From Anaeramoeba flamelloides (taxonomy: Eukaryota; Metamonada; Anaeramoebidae): a stretch of 64,000 nt of DNA. The stretch covers positions 10,561,001 to 10,625,000 of the forward strand of contig JANTQA010000036.1 in NCBI GenBank assembly GCA_027625915.1, in the 5' to 3' direction. Each line of letters opens with the position of its first letter. The first letter of the stretch is position 1. The translations under genes and the position numbers were made by a program. This document shows positions 24,042 through 36,989 of this stretch, piece by piece. The notes under the pieces were generated by a model, which was not told the DNA's origin, ran no database searches, and saw only the letters and a program-made list of their open reading frames with translations.

Positions 24042-24188
24042 TCAATGATTCTTTTGCCAGTGAGTTTTTTTTTTTTTTTTGAATAATGATTGAAAATCTT
24101 CATAACTTTGCTCCGATAAGATTATTTGTTTAATTTTTTTTATTGTAAGATTATTTTTTTTTAATATTTTATTATTCTGGAGATTCAT
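24042..24188 (-). CDS. Possible small protein or exon, 48 residues
   Basis: An ATG-initiated frame with a polar, protein-like stretch (SEQSYEDFQSLF) that runs into a tract of about 15 A and then stops. In another frame just past the tract the sequence is again protein-like (SLAKESLIQLLVETFIGF), so the homopolymer may hide a frame change or an exon edge. No homology recognised, no promoter or splice evidence; chance remains likely. Confidence 0.2.
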   Translation of the reverse strand: MNLQNNKILKKNNLTIKKIKQIILSEQSYEDFQSLFKKKKKTHWQKNH

Positions 24189-26240
24189 TTGTTGTACAAA
24201 CTATTATAATATAATGTAGAAGTGAGAAATTTAAATGAAATATAAAATATTAATATTTTTCCATTCTTTTAATTTGGTAATATTCAATTTTTAAATATTC
24301 TGGGTTATTATCTTTAATTTTGTAATAAATAAAAATATTTTCAGTTCATTGTTTGGTGGATAAAGTTTCTTAAAATTTTATGGATGAATTTATTTGGGTT
24401 TTAATGGAATGTTCATCATTCTTGTTCATTTTATTTTTTTATAACCATTTCTGAAAGAAAACTTAGATTTGATTCTTTTGTGTTTGGAGTAACAAATATT
24501 AAAGTAAAATCAGTTGAGTGTCAAGTTAAAGATATGAAAAATAATTCCTCGTTTTTTGAAAGTGTGCAAATGTCCAAAATTGAAAAGTAACAAATTTATA
24601 ACTTTTTATTAAAATCAAGTTAACTCAAATGAATGTATATAAAAAAAAAAAAAAAAAAAAAAAAAAACCCAGCATTTTCATTAATTAAAAAAGAATTGAG
24701 ATAATACTTTTGTTTGAAATACTTTGAAATAATTTAAAATATTGAATTTTCAATTTTTTTACAAACAAAATTTCAGTTGTACATAATATGTCCCTACGAA
24801 TCAAAAAACACTAAAAATTTAAAACTGATCAAATACCTTCCATTAAAAAAATTCAAAAAAACCAAATGAAAAAATAAAAAATAAATAAAGTTTCCATTTA
24901 ACTTTTTCTTGAAAATATTTTTTGCCAAAATCATTGAATTCAAAGTTGAAATCATGTATATTTTTAGATACACTATCTTGTTTTAACTCATTTACTAAAA
25001 CAAATTCTAAATTATTAGAATTTTCTTTTCACAAAAGGTACTAATTTGGTCTTCAAATGTTTTTTTTATTTTTAAATGGGAAAATTAAAAAAAAAGTTAT
25101 TTAAAAAAGATAAACTTTCTGGAAAATAACCTAATTTAATATTTTAACTTATTCTTTGATTTCAAAATTTTTTCAACCCCAATTTTTCAAATAAAAATAA
25201 AAAAAGTGCACAGAAATTTCAAAAAAATATTTTCGATATTCAAAAGTTGAGAGTGTTTCTATTCTAAAAAATTTAATCCCAGTGTTTAATTGAATTAAGT
25301 TATAAGCTAGATTTCGAAAAATATTAATCAGAAAAAAATAGTGCTTAATTCTACTAGGACATAGTATTCAGAAAATTTTTACTCAATTAAAAACATTTAA
25401 ATATTGGTTTTTTATTTGTATTGATAGATTCAAACAAAAGTAAAATATTTTTTTTGTTCAATTCCCTTTTTTATCATAAAATCTGGTACTTTATTTTGAA
25501 AAAAATTCCTTTTTCGGAATATTTCCAAGATCAACTAATTTGATAAAGTTTCTTTACATTTAACTAATAACTGTCTTTAATAAAAGACGAACGGAATAAT
25601 CTTAAAAAAAAAAAAAGAAAGAAACTTGAACTAAAAACGTTGTAACATTTTTTTGAATTTATTAGTATAAAATTCTGAAAGTATAATATTTTATATTATT
25701 TGTTATTTAAATTTATTATAGAATGTTGATTTAATTATTTTCAAAAAATTTTTTATCTTTTAATCAAATTAAAAATTGATCTTTTTATTCTGAATGTTTT
25801 ATTTGAAAATTAAGGATCATAATTGATCTTCTTTATATTTTATCAAAGATCTATTGGCTTTTGTAGGTAGGGTGTAATTTCACTAAAAGTCTGGAAAAGT
25901 AATGGAAATTTGCGTTTTTACATTTAAGGTTGTGATTACATTAAAACAAGAAGAAAAGGGTTTTAATTTAGTATTTTTTAAACCAAAAACAATACAAAGT
26001 ATGTTTTCTGTTTAAAACACTTCAAAATTGTATATACTTTTAATACTCTGAAAAAAAAATATTTTGTTTCAAATAATTACTATTTAGAGTGTATAAAGAC
26101 AACATTTACACTTTTTTACCAATTTCAAATTGGATTGGCAAATTCAATTTTTTTACTTGTACTCTGTATCCTTGATTTTTAGATGACATTTATATAAATA
26201 AATATTCAAGTTAAAGGTGAATTTTAAAAAAAGTCAAAAT

Positions 26241-29200
26241 TCAAAATGATAGCAACTCATACCAACCACATTTTATTTTGAGTTTTTCCATTTGAAAAAT
26301 TATCCTCCCTGTGTTACTTTTATTAATCAAAAAAAAAAAATTTTTTATTCTTTTATTGATCATGTTGAATTTGTGCATTAATAATTTTCTTATGTTATTG
26401 TTTGTCTAAAATAAGTAAGAAAAAAAAAAATAAAAATAAAAATAAAAATAAAAATGAAAAAAAAAAAAAAGAATATTTACAAATGGCGGATATTTTGATA
26501 CCAAAAATTTGTTTGAATATTTTTTAAAACGGTATTCACTATCAAGATTTTCCAATTCAGTTCTAAAAATTGAATGTTTGCTTGACTTTATTACTAATTC
26601 CCATGAAATTGGAGAAGACAAATCATAAGAAGGTACAATATAATCAATTAAAGTTGATCCTGTTCCAATTGGTTTTTGAGATCTTGACTCTAAAGTTTCT
26701 TTTGCTAAATCGCTACGAAGAAGTGTTCTATTAGACAATTTTTTTTTATTAATTGTTTTTCCTTTTTTCTATTTTGTTATTATTAAAATATAATAATGGG
26801 ATTGGGTGTTCAAATAATTTAAGAATATTTATCAAAATTCATTCAAAAAATATTTTAATATTATTTTTTTTTTTTTTTTCATTTTTAGATTTGTACAAAT
26901 AAAATAATATAATTTAAAAATTACCTGTATTATAGGTGTAAATTTACCAACGATTGGTGTAATATTTGAAGAATAGATTTTTAAATTGAATTTAATTTTA
27001 GAACCCAAATCATCAAAAATTTTCGAAATGTTCTCTTTACAATCTTGATTTAATTCCGACCAATTTTGTTGGTTTTTTTGAAGCTCTTTATTGAAATTTG
27101 AAGAACTTTTCGATTGGTGTTGTTTATTAAATTTTGAATTTAATTTGTTTATTGTGAAAAAAGAATGGTCTGGGGAATAATTCAACAATTTTGGTAAAAT
27201 CATTTTCCTCCATGTTACATAATCTCTTGAGAAATCTGTTAGTGTTTTTTTCTTTTTTTTTAGTTTTTTTTTATTTGGTTTTAATAATGTCTGTTGTTGT
27301 AATTGGCGTGCGTGCATTGGTACTTGGTTCAAATGTTTGTAAGCAATTTGCGACCACCTCCTATAGACTCTTTCATATTCTGAAAAGGTTTTATAATATT
27401 CTGGTTTCGGTTCTTTTGGTATTAAAGTGGATTCCCATGGATCATTTGGATTTAATAATAAATTTAAATCTATCGAAGAATTTTTTAATTTTGTATTTTC
27501 TCTATTATAAAAAATATTTATTTATTGAATTGTACATATTATAAATTATATTTGTTTAATAAATGAATTTTTTTTTTTTTTTTTTTGAGAATTCTTTTAT
27601 TTTAATGGCTCCTGAATTTAACATTTGAATTTTATTCATTTCATTTTTTATTATAATTTTTAATAAAGGTCTATTAGTTAACAATATGGTTGAAACAATA
27701 ATTATTTGATTTTGTTAATGAAATCAAAATCTAAATAAATTCATTAGGGATAAAATCAAAATATACACAATCAAAATTGGTTTTGATTGGAATTCGAGAA
27801 CTAGATAAAATAATTTAATATGCAAAAGAAAAAGGCTAAATATTTTTTTTTTTATTATCGAGTAAAAAAACTTTAAGAGTTTAGTATTTTTTCAAAAAAT
27901 AAAATGAAATCTTGACAAGATCTTGAAAAAATTTTTTTAAAAATTGTATTTTGGTTTTAGAAAATGGATGAGTTAATTTCACCTTAGCAATTTCTAAATT
28001 GAGTCTCTTTTTTGAAATCAAAATTTCTCAGATTTCCAATATAAAACTTGAAAAAAAGTAACCTATTATTTTTTTAAACAATTAAGTTAATTCTTAGAAA
28101 GTATGTTAAATCATATTTTTAGTTTTTTGTTGGAAAGTGTTGATTTCAGAATTTTTTATTTTGTTATTGTTTTTTTAATGGTGAGATTTCAATTCAAATC
28201 TCTGCCAGTAAAACTGATTATAAATGTAGATTATTCAATAAATCTAAATTTGATCCAAATTTAATTATAATTTAACAATTAAATTTAGATCTATTATATT
28301 TAAAAAATTTTTATATTCTTGTAAGTTTGAAAAAAGTCATTTTCTTGTATTCAAAATATGGAAAAAAAATGCAAAAGAATTTTTAAATTTGATAATTTTT
28401 TTTTTAACAAATTGTTTGGTCTTATTCACAAGAATTTTTATGGAAATTTAAATTATATTTAGAATAAAAAAATTGATTTTGAATTTTGAGGATAAAATTA
28501 CTTTATTCCCAAATATCTCCAAGAAAATTATATTTTGAAAAATTGAGTTTTTCATCTTTAAAAAAAATACAAAATTTCTTGAGTAAAAATTTTAAATTGT
28601 TTGGAAAATTATATTGATCAAAACTATCCTTCTTAAAAAAAATACTAATATTTTATAATGGGTTGAATAAATCATTTTTTTGTTTATTCAATAGAATTAT
28701 CTCAAAAAAGAAGAAAAAATCCTTACATTAATATTTATTACAATCAAGGCAACAAAGACTTGTTATGATATAAATATGATCGAAAATGGTAATTACCAGA
28801 ATAAAAACTTTTTATATTGTAGGAAATAAAATAAATTTAAAAATTCTCTTTTTTATAAAAAATGGAATAAAAAATTTGAAATTGATCTCACAAAAAAAAA
28901 TATTCTTTTCTGGGTTTCTTAGCCGATCAGAATTTTTTGGTGCATAGGAGAAATAAAATTCAGAAGTGAGAATATCATCAATAACGTATTTTAATATATT
29001 GTCCTATTTGCGTGAAAGACTGGTTATTTGAATGAATTTTTTGTTTTTATAAAGCAGATTCTGATTTTTTTTTATAATTTATATTTGTTTTTATGAAAAA
29101 ATTGTTGTATGTTTAATTCTTGTTTTTTTTTTTTTTATTTATCTTTGTGGGGAAAAAAGTGAAAAATGTTTGTAATTGTAAACATTAAAAGAACCACAGA

Positions 29201-30935
29201 AATCAAATAAATCACAGAAATTGCATAAATTGCAGAAATCACAGAAACCTAGAAACTTGAAGAGTTTGATTAATAAAAGAAAAAATCAGAGAATTTAATC
29301 CAAAATTGAGTATTAATCACAATAACACTTTTTACGATACTATCTTCTTGGTAATGTTTTTCATTAAGTAAACAATTATTCAAAGTTTGTTGAAAATATT
29401 GACTGTTTTTGAGATTAAGAAAAATAATTAACCGATCCCAATATTCAAAGAGATCTTAAATTTTTTTTATTGGTTAGGATGATAATTAAATGATTTATAT
29501 TTGGTGAAGTAAATTTATTTTTTCTTTTATTAATTAATCTAACTTTTTCAAGTTTCTAGATTTCTGTGGTTCCTTTGGTTCTTTTAATGTTTGCAATTAA
29601 AAAATGTGTTTCACTTTTTTTTTTTGAAAATAGTTTTGATTAAAAATGTTGAATCACAAATCTAAAAATTTATTATTAATTAATTAATTTCAAAAATAAA
29701 TATAAATTAGCCAAACAACCTCTGATAAAAAAAATGTAGAAAAAATACTTTCAAAATTAATATATATATATATATATTTGATTTCATAAATGGTCTGGTG
29801 TATATAATATTAATTTTTAATTAAGAGAAATTTTACAACCATTAATTGTTTTCTTATCAAATGTAAATCTTTTTTTAGATATTTTTCATAAAATAAAATT
29901 TTTTTGGTAATATTATTACAAGGAATTTTTGAAAATATTTCAAAAAGAAAAATGAAATTTTATAAATATAAAAAGAGAAAAGAGAAAGTTTACTCTAAAA
30001 GTTGATCTTTTTCTAATAATTTAAATATTTCAAGTTGATCATTATCTGTAAGTGAAATTATGTGGTCTTCGGGTAAATCCTCACGTTCATCTACATTGCC
30101 CTCATCATCAGATCCTTCCAGATCAGTTTGTAAATCATCGATAGTTTCAGTAATCTCATCAAAATCGTTTTCATAAGTTGAATCTGTTTCGTTTTTCTGT
30201 TTCTTTTCGAGATTTTGTTGTTTTTCAAATTATTAATTTAAAATAGAAAAATAATAAAAGATGAATTTTGTTAATTTTATTTGGAAAAAATATAAATTAA
30301 AAATTTATTAATCTTTTCGAGTGGAAAGATATCAAACAGGTTTATGATTAATTTACGGGTGAAAACACGGCTTCGGGATATATATATATGTATATATATA
30401 TATGTATGTATGTATATATAGAATTTGGAGTTAATAAATAAAGTTTGCATTTAAAAATAAATTGTTATTAAATTACAATTTTAAAACAATTTGTTAAAAT
30501 TATAAAATGCAAAAATGAGAGTTATTGGAGCTGGTATATTTCTTAACATGTCATATATATATATATATATATTTGGGAAATTAACAAAAAAAAAAAATAG
30601 TGTGTATCTTTCGATTTATTGTAAAAGAAATAAAAGCAAGTGGTTTATTTATTATGAAAATGTGACTGTCGAAACTAAATAATTGATGAAAAGATTTTTT
30701 TGTAATTTTTTTTTTTGATTGCTTTTTGAATAAGAAAAATACTTTTGTTACTTTGAATTTTGAAGCTTTTCTAGATTTTATACAATTCCCCAAAAGAGTT
30801 ACAAAAATAATGAAAATAATGAAAATAGATGTTGTTTCATAATCGGGAAATCTTTGTGGTGTGTATTAAATTGGAAAGGGATATATTTTTTTTGTATACA
30901 GCGTGTTTTTTTTATTACAAAATTTGAAAATTAAA

Positions 30936-30975
<40 letters not shown>

Positions 30976-33910
30976 AATAAACAGCCCATGTAAAATATAA
31001 AGCAAAGTATTTTTCTGAATTTAAAAAAGAAGAGAAGAAACAATGGTTGATATATTTATTTGAGTTAACTTTGCTTTAATTTTATTAAGAATCGATTTAA
31101 AATCTGTTGATTTTCAATTTTTGATCTTGTCTTTTTTTCAAAAAATAATCAAATATATCAAGTGATGTAGATCTGAAAAAAATAGCACCATTTTTTATAT
31201 TTTTTCTTGAAAAAAATAACACTTTTTCTGTTTTAATCCGTTAATGGTATATTAAGTTTGAAATCGAAAATAAATCAATTTTCTTGTTGGGGTGGAATTG
31301 TTTTTATAATCAACATAAATCCATTTGAAAAAATGCAAGCAACCGAACTTGATAAAAATCGTTTAAAAAACTATTTGATTTACTCTTTTTAAAAATGTGA
31401 ATAATAATTTTTAAAAATGTTAGAACCCAATTTTTACAAATGGCTTTACATTTCGTTTTGAAAAGAAAATTTTTCAATCTTGTATGTTGGATAAAAAAAA
31501 TTATCATTAGCTGTATCATTAACAGATTCTGTGGCTTTTGTGATTTGAGATTGCTTTCTTGTTTTTAACCGAAGAGCATTTAGTGGGTAACCAAATAATA
31601 GTTTTTTTTTTTGAAAAGAAAATAAAACCACTTTTTGTCACTCAAGCTTAAAAATTGATTTTGAAATTTTCAAAGTTTTTACGTCAAAATTTTGTGTTTT
31701 TTTATTAAAGGTGATGTTTTTCTTATATGCTCCCAAGAGCCAAGAAACTTGCCAATATATTTGGTTTTTTGTATGAGAATAAATTCAATTTAATAAACAA
31801 TTGGGGATATTTGGATTTGGTTTTTTTTGAAAAAAACTATTTTTGATTTTCCACTAAATGTTTCTTCTCCAAACCACTTAGTTTCTTTTTTAAAATAGAA
31901 TAGAATGTTACTAAATACATTGTAAATTTTCTTGGCTCTTGGGGGCATATAGGAAAAGTATCACTTTTAATAAAAAAACACAAAATTTTTACAAAAATTG
32001 AAAATTAAGACACCCTTTTTTGTGCTTGTGTTGATACCACTACTTTTGATAGAAAAAAAGATTAGAGTTGTTCTTTTATTTTTTTCATTCTTATTAAGGA
32101 CTATTCAAATTTCATTCATGGCCAACAGCAAATTTATTGCCTTGTATGAATAGTGAGTCAAGAGTTCTTGTTCAAACTTGTCGACTATCCATATTTCATG
32201 ATCAAAAAATACTCTTTTTCTGTGTAAAATCATATTTGTCGACTTAAAAGGATGTGAAGCAAAGAGATCTTTTTCAAATTGATCAAAATTTGTTGTGTTT
32301 TTTTTGTGAAAATTTGTAATTTGGCTAAACTATTATTTTATCTCAAGTGTTAATTCAAACTTTATCTGAAAAGGTTCAGAAACCAAATTTTCCTCTTTAA
32401 CTGTTTCTAACCAAATTATTTTTAATTATCTAGTCTTTGTTCCAAGTGTATCAATATACTTGAAAATAATTTAATATAGAACAGGACACAACCTTATAAA
32501 AAAACTTTGATTTTTTTATTTGAAAATTTTTGTGAGGTTTTATGGATAAATAAAAGGATTTTGAACAAAATCCTTAAAGATCTAAAGTATTGCAATATTT
32601 TGACTTTCCTTTAATGGACCATTCTTTTAAATCATTTTTCGGGGTTAAGGCATCGTATTCCAATCCATACAGACTATAAAATATGAACAATCCTTAAACT
32701 AATTAGTAGAGTCATTTAAAAAAGTGTTACCAAAAAATTTTGAAAAAATCCAATAGAAATATTTTGATTCCTCACTTGAAAACTTTTTATTCACACTTTT
32801 TGAAAATGATTTGACAGTTTCTCTATTTGGGAAAAGGCTTTCGACTTTAATTGTTGTGCTAAACACGCCTCACCATTAAAAAGGAATTTAAAACGAACTT
32901 GTTTTTAATAAAAACAAAAGAAGAGTGTTTCTTTGTTATGTGTCTTTGTGGTGTGTGTTTCGATTTGTTTGGAAAAAAGAAACAAAAAAAAAAAAAAAAA
33001 AAGAATTAACTTACAAAATGTTGTTCTGGAAATTGGTATGTTTGAGAACTTGTTGTGTCAGGAAGCTGTAATGTTCCAATTGTATTTTGTATTTCTTTTT
33101 TCCAATTTAATGCGGCTTGTTCATATTCCTCAAAAGTTTCAAAATCGTCTGGTTCAGGAAACTGTTTTAGCCGAGAAAGATCTAGGGAAGAAAGTTGATT
33201 GATTTGTTTCATTTTTTCTTCTTGTGAATCACAAAGCGGATCATTTAAAATTTCTAAATTGCAAATTTAAAAAATGAAGTTAGTTTTAAAAGAGAGGAGA
33301 TCGATAAGAAAATAAAACAAAATCAGAAAGAATAACTTCTTTTTTTTTTTTTCAAGAGCAATATTTTTATGGTGTGTGAAAAAAAAAAGGAGCCAAAAGT
33401 ATCATGAAAATAGTTGACAGGCTTTTGTTGGAGATATTTTTTGAAAATTTTGATAGACTTTTTTTTTGTCAATCCTTTTTGAAAAGGATGAGAGCTTTTT
33501 AGAAAAAATATTATTTGTGAAAAAACAAAGAATGTAAATATCCAAACCGTGGATTTCTTTAGCTTTTGTTTCTTCATTATTCTTTTGTAATTTTTCATTA
33601 GGCTTTTTGGTAATTGGCAAATAGAACAAATCATATAAATTCCCTTGTGAGTCGAGGTAAATTGGTGAATATTGGCCATATGTTTGTTCCAATTTTGTTT
33701 TTTCAATTTTTTCGTTTGTGTCGATATATGGCCCATTATATTTTGATCCTATTTGAAGTAAAGAAAAAAATTCAATAAAAATTGTTTAATTGAACACAAA
33801 GCTAAAAAAAAGATCGAAAAACTGAAAAAAAATTTCAAAACAAAAAAGAAAAAAAAAAATTTACGCAATCCCTGAAACTCTTTTGAAAAATTAAGGAAGT
33901 TTGCGTTCAT
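26241..33910 (-). CDS. Nine-exon gene of unknown family with repeated TFxEYE...W motif
   Basis: Proposed exons (minus strand): 33865-33910, 33548-33748, 33015-33253, 31450-31553, 30752-30770, 29994-30202, 26925-27501, 26481-26768, 26241-26405. All introns are GT-AG and every junction keeps phase, giving about 615 residues. The start MNANFLNFSKEFQGL is an initial ATG with no acceptor nearby. A motif appears twice: DDFETFEEYEQAALNWKKEI and EYYKTFSEYERVYRRWSQIA, each after an NDP word, so it is likely an internal duplication. Exon 6 is acidic (EGSDDEGNVDEREDLPEDH), and exon 7 has a Lys-rich patch. No signal peptide or membrane helix: probably cytosolic or nuclear. Least certain are the 19-nt micro-exon 5, the exon 4 and 6 acceptors, and the 3' end. 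No function can be assigned. Confidence 0.65.
27950..28920 (-). repeat. ~0.9-kb dispersed repeat, copy 2 (inverted)
   Basis: Reverse-complement partner of 11,280-12,200, lying in intron 6 of the nine-exon gene. Shared anchors include AATATAAAAAGTTTTTA-type and AACAATTAAGTTAATTCTT-type words. Divergence is high, so both copies look old. Confidence 0.65.
29159..29615. mobile_element. Foldback element (AGTGAAAC-end family)
   Basis: The right end, read inward, is AGTGAAACACATTTTTTAAT, TGCAAACATTAAAAGAACC, CACAGAAATCTAGAAACTTG. The left end repeats this with an extra run of CAGAAAT words (29,195-29,250). The arms are about 100 bp and the whole is 457 bp. It lies in an intron of the nine-exon gene. 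No coding capacity. Confidence 0.78.
30378..30973. repeat. TA and TATG microsatellites in intron
   Basis: Runs of alternating TA, some with interspersed ATGT, at 30,378-30,421, 30,552-30,572 and 30,935-30,973, all in introns around the proposed micro-exon of the minus-strand gene. Similar TA runs occur at 29,759-29,778, 45,596-45,644 and 46,066-46,089. Confidence 0.8.
31687..31992. mobile_element. Foldback element with ~65-bp arms
   Basis: The left arm AAAATTTTGTGTTTTTTTAT continues through TATATGCTCCCAAGAGCCAA. The right arm is its reverse complement (TTGGCTCTTGGGGGCATATA). The loop is about 180 bp. It lies in intron 3 of the nine-exon gene. No coding capacity. Confidence 0.75.
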
Positions 33911-35149
33911 AAGTAATTCCAAAGACAATAAATTTTTGATGGAAAACCAAAGAAAATGATCCTGTTACAAATTGTTTTTAATAAAATTTAAGGAATAAAA
34001 GGTACGCAAATTAACTTGCTCTGGTTGCCTTTGAATAATAGAATTGTTAAGAAAATTTTTTTTTTATTTTTGATTTTAATCAAAAAACTTTAGAGATTTT
34101 GCAACTTTTTAGGGGCTGTTTGGGGAGAAAAGAATTCAATTTTCGTAAAATTCAACATGCAGAGGAAATATTTTTTTTCATTTTTTTGTCATCAAAAAGA
34201 TGATTTTACAACAAAAATCAAGATTTTTTTCCAGTAAAAAATTTTGCAAATATAAACATCTACAAGACTTGAAGACAGTTGCTTTTTCAACCTTAGGGAA
34301 TTGTTTAATAATAAAAGTCATAATAGCGATAAACATATCGATATTTTAGAGTTTGAAGGAGACAAAATTTCGACTGATAAATCGTGTTTCAATTCTGAAA
34401 TTCCTTTCATTTATGAGACAAACTTTGACATGAACTATAATAAAACTGGACTTTAATGAATAGAGATCAGAAATTACCATCTATTTCATGAAAATTTCTT
34501 TTATCACTAAGAAAAATGAAGTGAAATTTTATTTGCTTTTAATGGCCAAAACTGGGTGGAAAAAAAATATTTTGCAATATTTGTAAAAAAGAGTTAAAAA
34601 GACAATTGCTAATTGGGAACCTTCCTGAAAACGAAAAGTAAAACCAATCAAAAGAAGAAACCAATTAACTTTAATAATAATCCATTTACTTATTATCAAC
34701 TAAACTGTCAAATACAATTTTTTTCTACTTTTCCATCAATATCAGATGTATTATTTTTAAGAACCCAAAAATAATTAAAGTAACAGTACCTTTGAACTCA
34801 AACTCTTATTAATAGGATATTATACAAAGAAAGTGTTGATTTTTATTTTTTAAGGGATGAGGTACATTTCAACATTTTAGGGTGCACTTGCCTTTCAGAA
34901 ACTGTTTGATTAAAATCAATTTTTAAAAGAAAGAAATTAATGTTTAAAGAAAAAATGAGAGTCGAACAAATCAAAGTATAATATATTTTCATACTAATTA
35001 AATAGAAGAAACCAAAAAAATTAACAATTAATTAAGTAAAAATGTAAAAAAAAAAAACTTTTATTGTTTGATCTTTTATACCTAATATTAGACATAAAGG
35101 TTTTTTTTTTCTTGGTTTTAATTGTAATTCTTGACCCAAAAAAAATAAA
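33911..35149. other. Intergenic region with dispersed repeats
   Basis: Contains a block at 34,380-34,530 that matches 41,700-41,840 (shared CTTTCATTTATGAGACAAAC and TGAATAGAGATCAGAAATTA). At about 34,610-34,720 there is a half-copy of the AGTGAAAC-end foldback family (AAAAGAAGAAACCAATTAAC). The promoter of the nine-exon gene should lie in the right flank of its start at 33,910; no core motif is distinguishable. Confidence 0.5.
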
Positions 35150-36295
35150 AAAAAACATTTTTTAGAGTCAAATAATTACTTGTGAATAACAAGATTATTT
35201 CAAAAGAATTAACTATTTTTGCTAGAAAGTGGACAATTGCATATTGGTCATATTCCTGCAAAAAAAAAATAACACCCATACCACCACATAATCTAATAGT
35301 ATTACATACTCAAAAGGCAAAATACTTACCTTTTAAAGGTATTTTTTTAAAATGCCACTGTTTATGCATTTCAAAGTGGCCAATTGAAAAATCAAATCAA
35401 GACCACAATTTACATTCTTCTTCCTGTTGTTTTGACAATAAAACTAAAGAGTTTTTTAAAAAAAAACAACTGGATACATCTTCAACTTCAAGGAGACTTA
35501 TCTGATAAAAAAAAAAAAAAATGGTAATTTAAACAAGTTATTCTATTAGCAAAATCTATATGACAAAATTATAGATTTTTTTTTTTTTTTCAATTTAAAA
35601 ACATTTTTTATCTTATTTAAACCAAAATTTTGTTATAATCTCGTGTTTCGGCCAATATAATTGTATTTTTTTGTTTTTTGTTTTGATTTCAAATATTTAT
35701 CAATCTGTTGAAAACAAAAGAAGATTACCACTTTTTCAATGATAAAACGAGACTTTTATTTGGATTTGTTCTTGACTTTTGTTCCTTTTGTCTTGCTTTA
35801 AATAATTAAGATTCAATTTAAGATCGTGTTTAAATGTTTAATATTACAACACTATTACCGGTTTATAAATGACACCTTCTCGCGAAAATGGTGATTTTGT
35901 TTCCAATGTTGATTTTATTCATTTGAATTAAGCACCATCCAAAAATGTGGGGCAAAAAAATATCCATCAATATAAGAATAAATTCTTTATTCAGTTATTA
36001 AACTCAAAACGTTAGACAAAAAAAAAACGAAGCCATTAATAATAATAAAACTCTTGATTAAAATTTGTGTTTATTGATCAAAGTTCGAAGAATAAAAAAT
36101 AAAAAAAAAAAAAAATTGCCCCTAATTTTTGGAAAAATATCCAAAATTAATAATGTCTATTTAAAAATCTTTAGTTCGATCTTTTTTTCAATTTTTTTTT
36201 TTGATAATGTGTAAAATCATACTTCAATATATTTCTGATTTGATCTTTAGATTTTTTGTTTTTCATTTGATCATTAACTTTTTGTTTTTCCCATT

Positions 36296-36336
<41 letters not shown>

Positions 36337-36560
36337 ATTTAAAAAAGCAAACTGAATGAAAAAAAAAAAAAAAAAAAACATTTTTATTTTTTCTTTTTTT
36401 TTGTTTATCTCACCTCTTTAATTGAAGTGTACAACTGTTCTGAGCAATTTTTCCACCAAAGTCCATCGAAGTCAACTCAATTGTTTAGAATCAAAAGAAT
36501 TTTTGGTTGATTTCTTATCAAATCTCTTCTGAACTTTTTTAAATTTTGGACAATAATAAT
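35150..36560 (-). pseudogene. Exon-like pieces of a damaged or unresolved gene
   Basis: Three protein-like blocks are flanked by good splice signals: one ending at 36,414 (GAG|GTGAGA), one at 35,330-35,501 (ATCAG acceptor, AAAG|GTAAGT donor) and one starting at 35,255 (TTTTTGCAG acceptor). Blocks 1 and 2 join in phase, giving FDGLWWKNCSEQLYTSIKE then ISLLEVEDVSS. Block 1 changes frame near 36,470, block 2 has an in-frame TGA after CKLWS, and its end does not match the phase of block 3. Either the gene is decaying, there are assembly errors in homopolymers, or unseen introns exist. No family recognised. A plus-strand frame over the same DNA (35,182-35,505) is considered a shadow. Confidence 0.35.
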
Positions 36561-36989
36561 AACAAAGTAAAAATGAAAAAAATGAAGAATTCGAAAAAAT
36601 AATGAAATGTGAAATTTGACTCTATTATTTTTTCAAAATTAAAAATTTTGCAAAATAATTTTAATTCAAAAAAAAATATTTAGAATCCATTAATAAAACT
36701 TCAAAATACAAGAAATTAAGTATGATATGTTAAAAAACATATTATTGTTGTACATTTTGTATAATTGAATTAATATTAAGAAATAATTATTGAAATAAAA
36801 AATGCCCTATATTATTGGAAATAGCTTATATCTGGTTTATAAAAATATACAGTTTTTCCAAATTTCCTAATCAGAAAAATAGATTTATTGGGAGAAATGT
36901 TTTATTTTTCAATTTTTTATTTTCTTCAAATTATAAATATCAAAATAATACTGAATCTAAACCCCAATTCAAAATTTTCAACATACTAA
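36561..36989. other. AT-rich gap, no gene
   Basis: Only low-complexity sequence and a chance plus-strand frame are seen. A run of about 32 T lies just to the left at 36,300. Confidence 0.4.

Larger units (their letters stand above)
22436..26240. other. Gene-poor AT-rich region
   Basis: Apart from the hairpin repeats at 23,040-23,320 and a weak small frame at 24,042-24,188, nothing is recognised. Homopolymers include about 23 A at 23,737 and about 26 A at 24,641. The C/T-rich run at 22,620-22,730 makes a spurious Phe-rich frame. Confidence 0.5.

Noticed and set aside
35182-35505. Plus-strand 107-codon frame
   Set aside because: The opposite strand over the same DNA has strong donor and acceptor signals and protein-like blocks; this frame has no ATG-associated context or homology.
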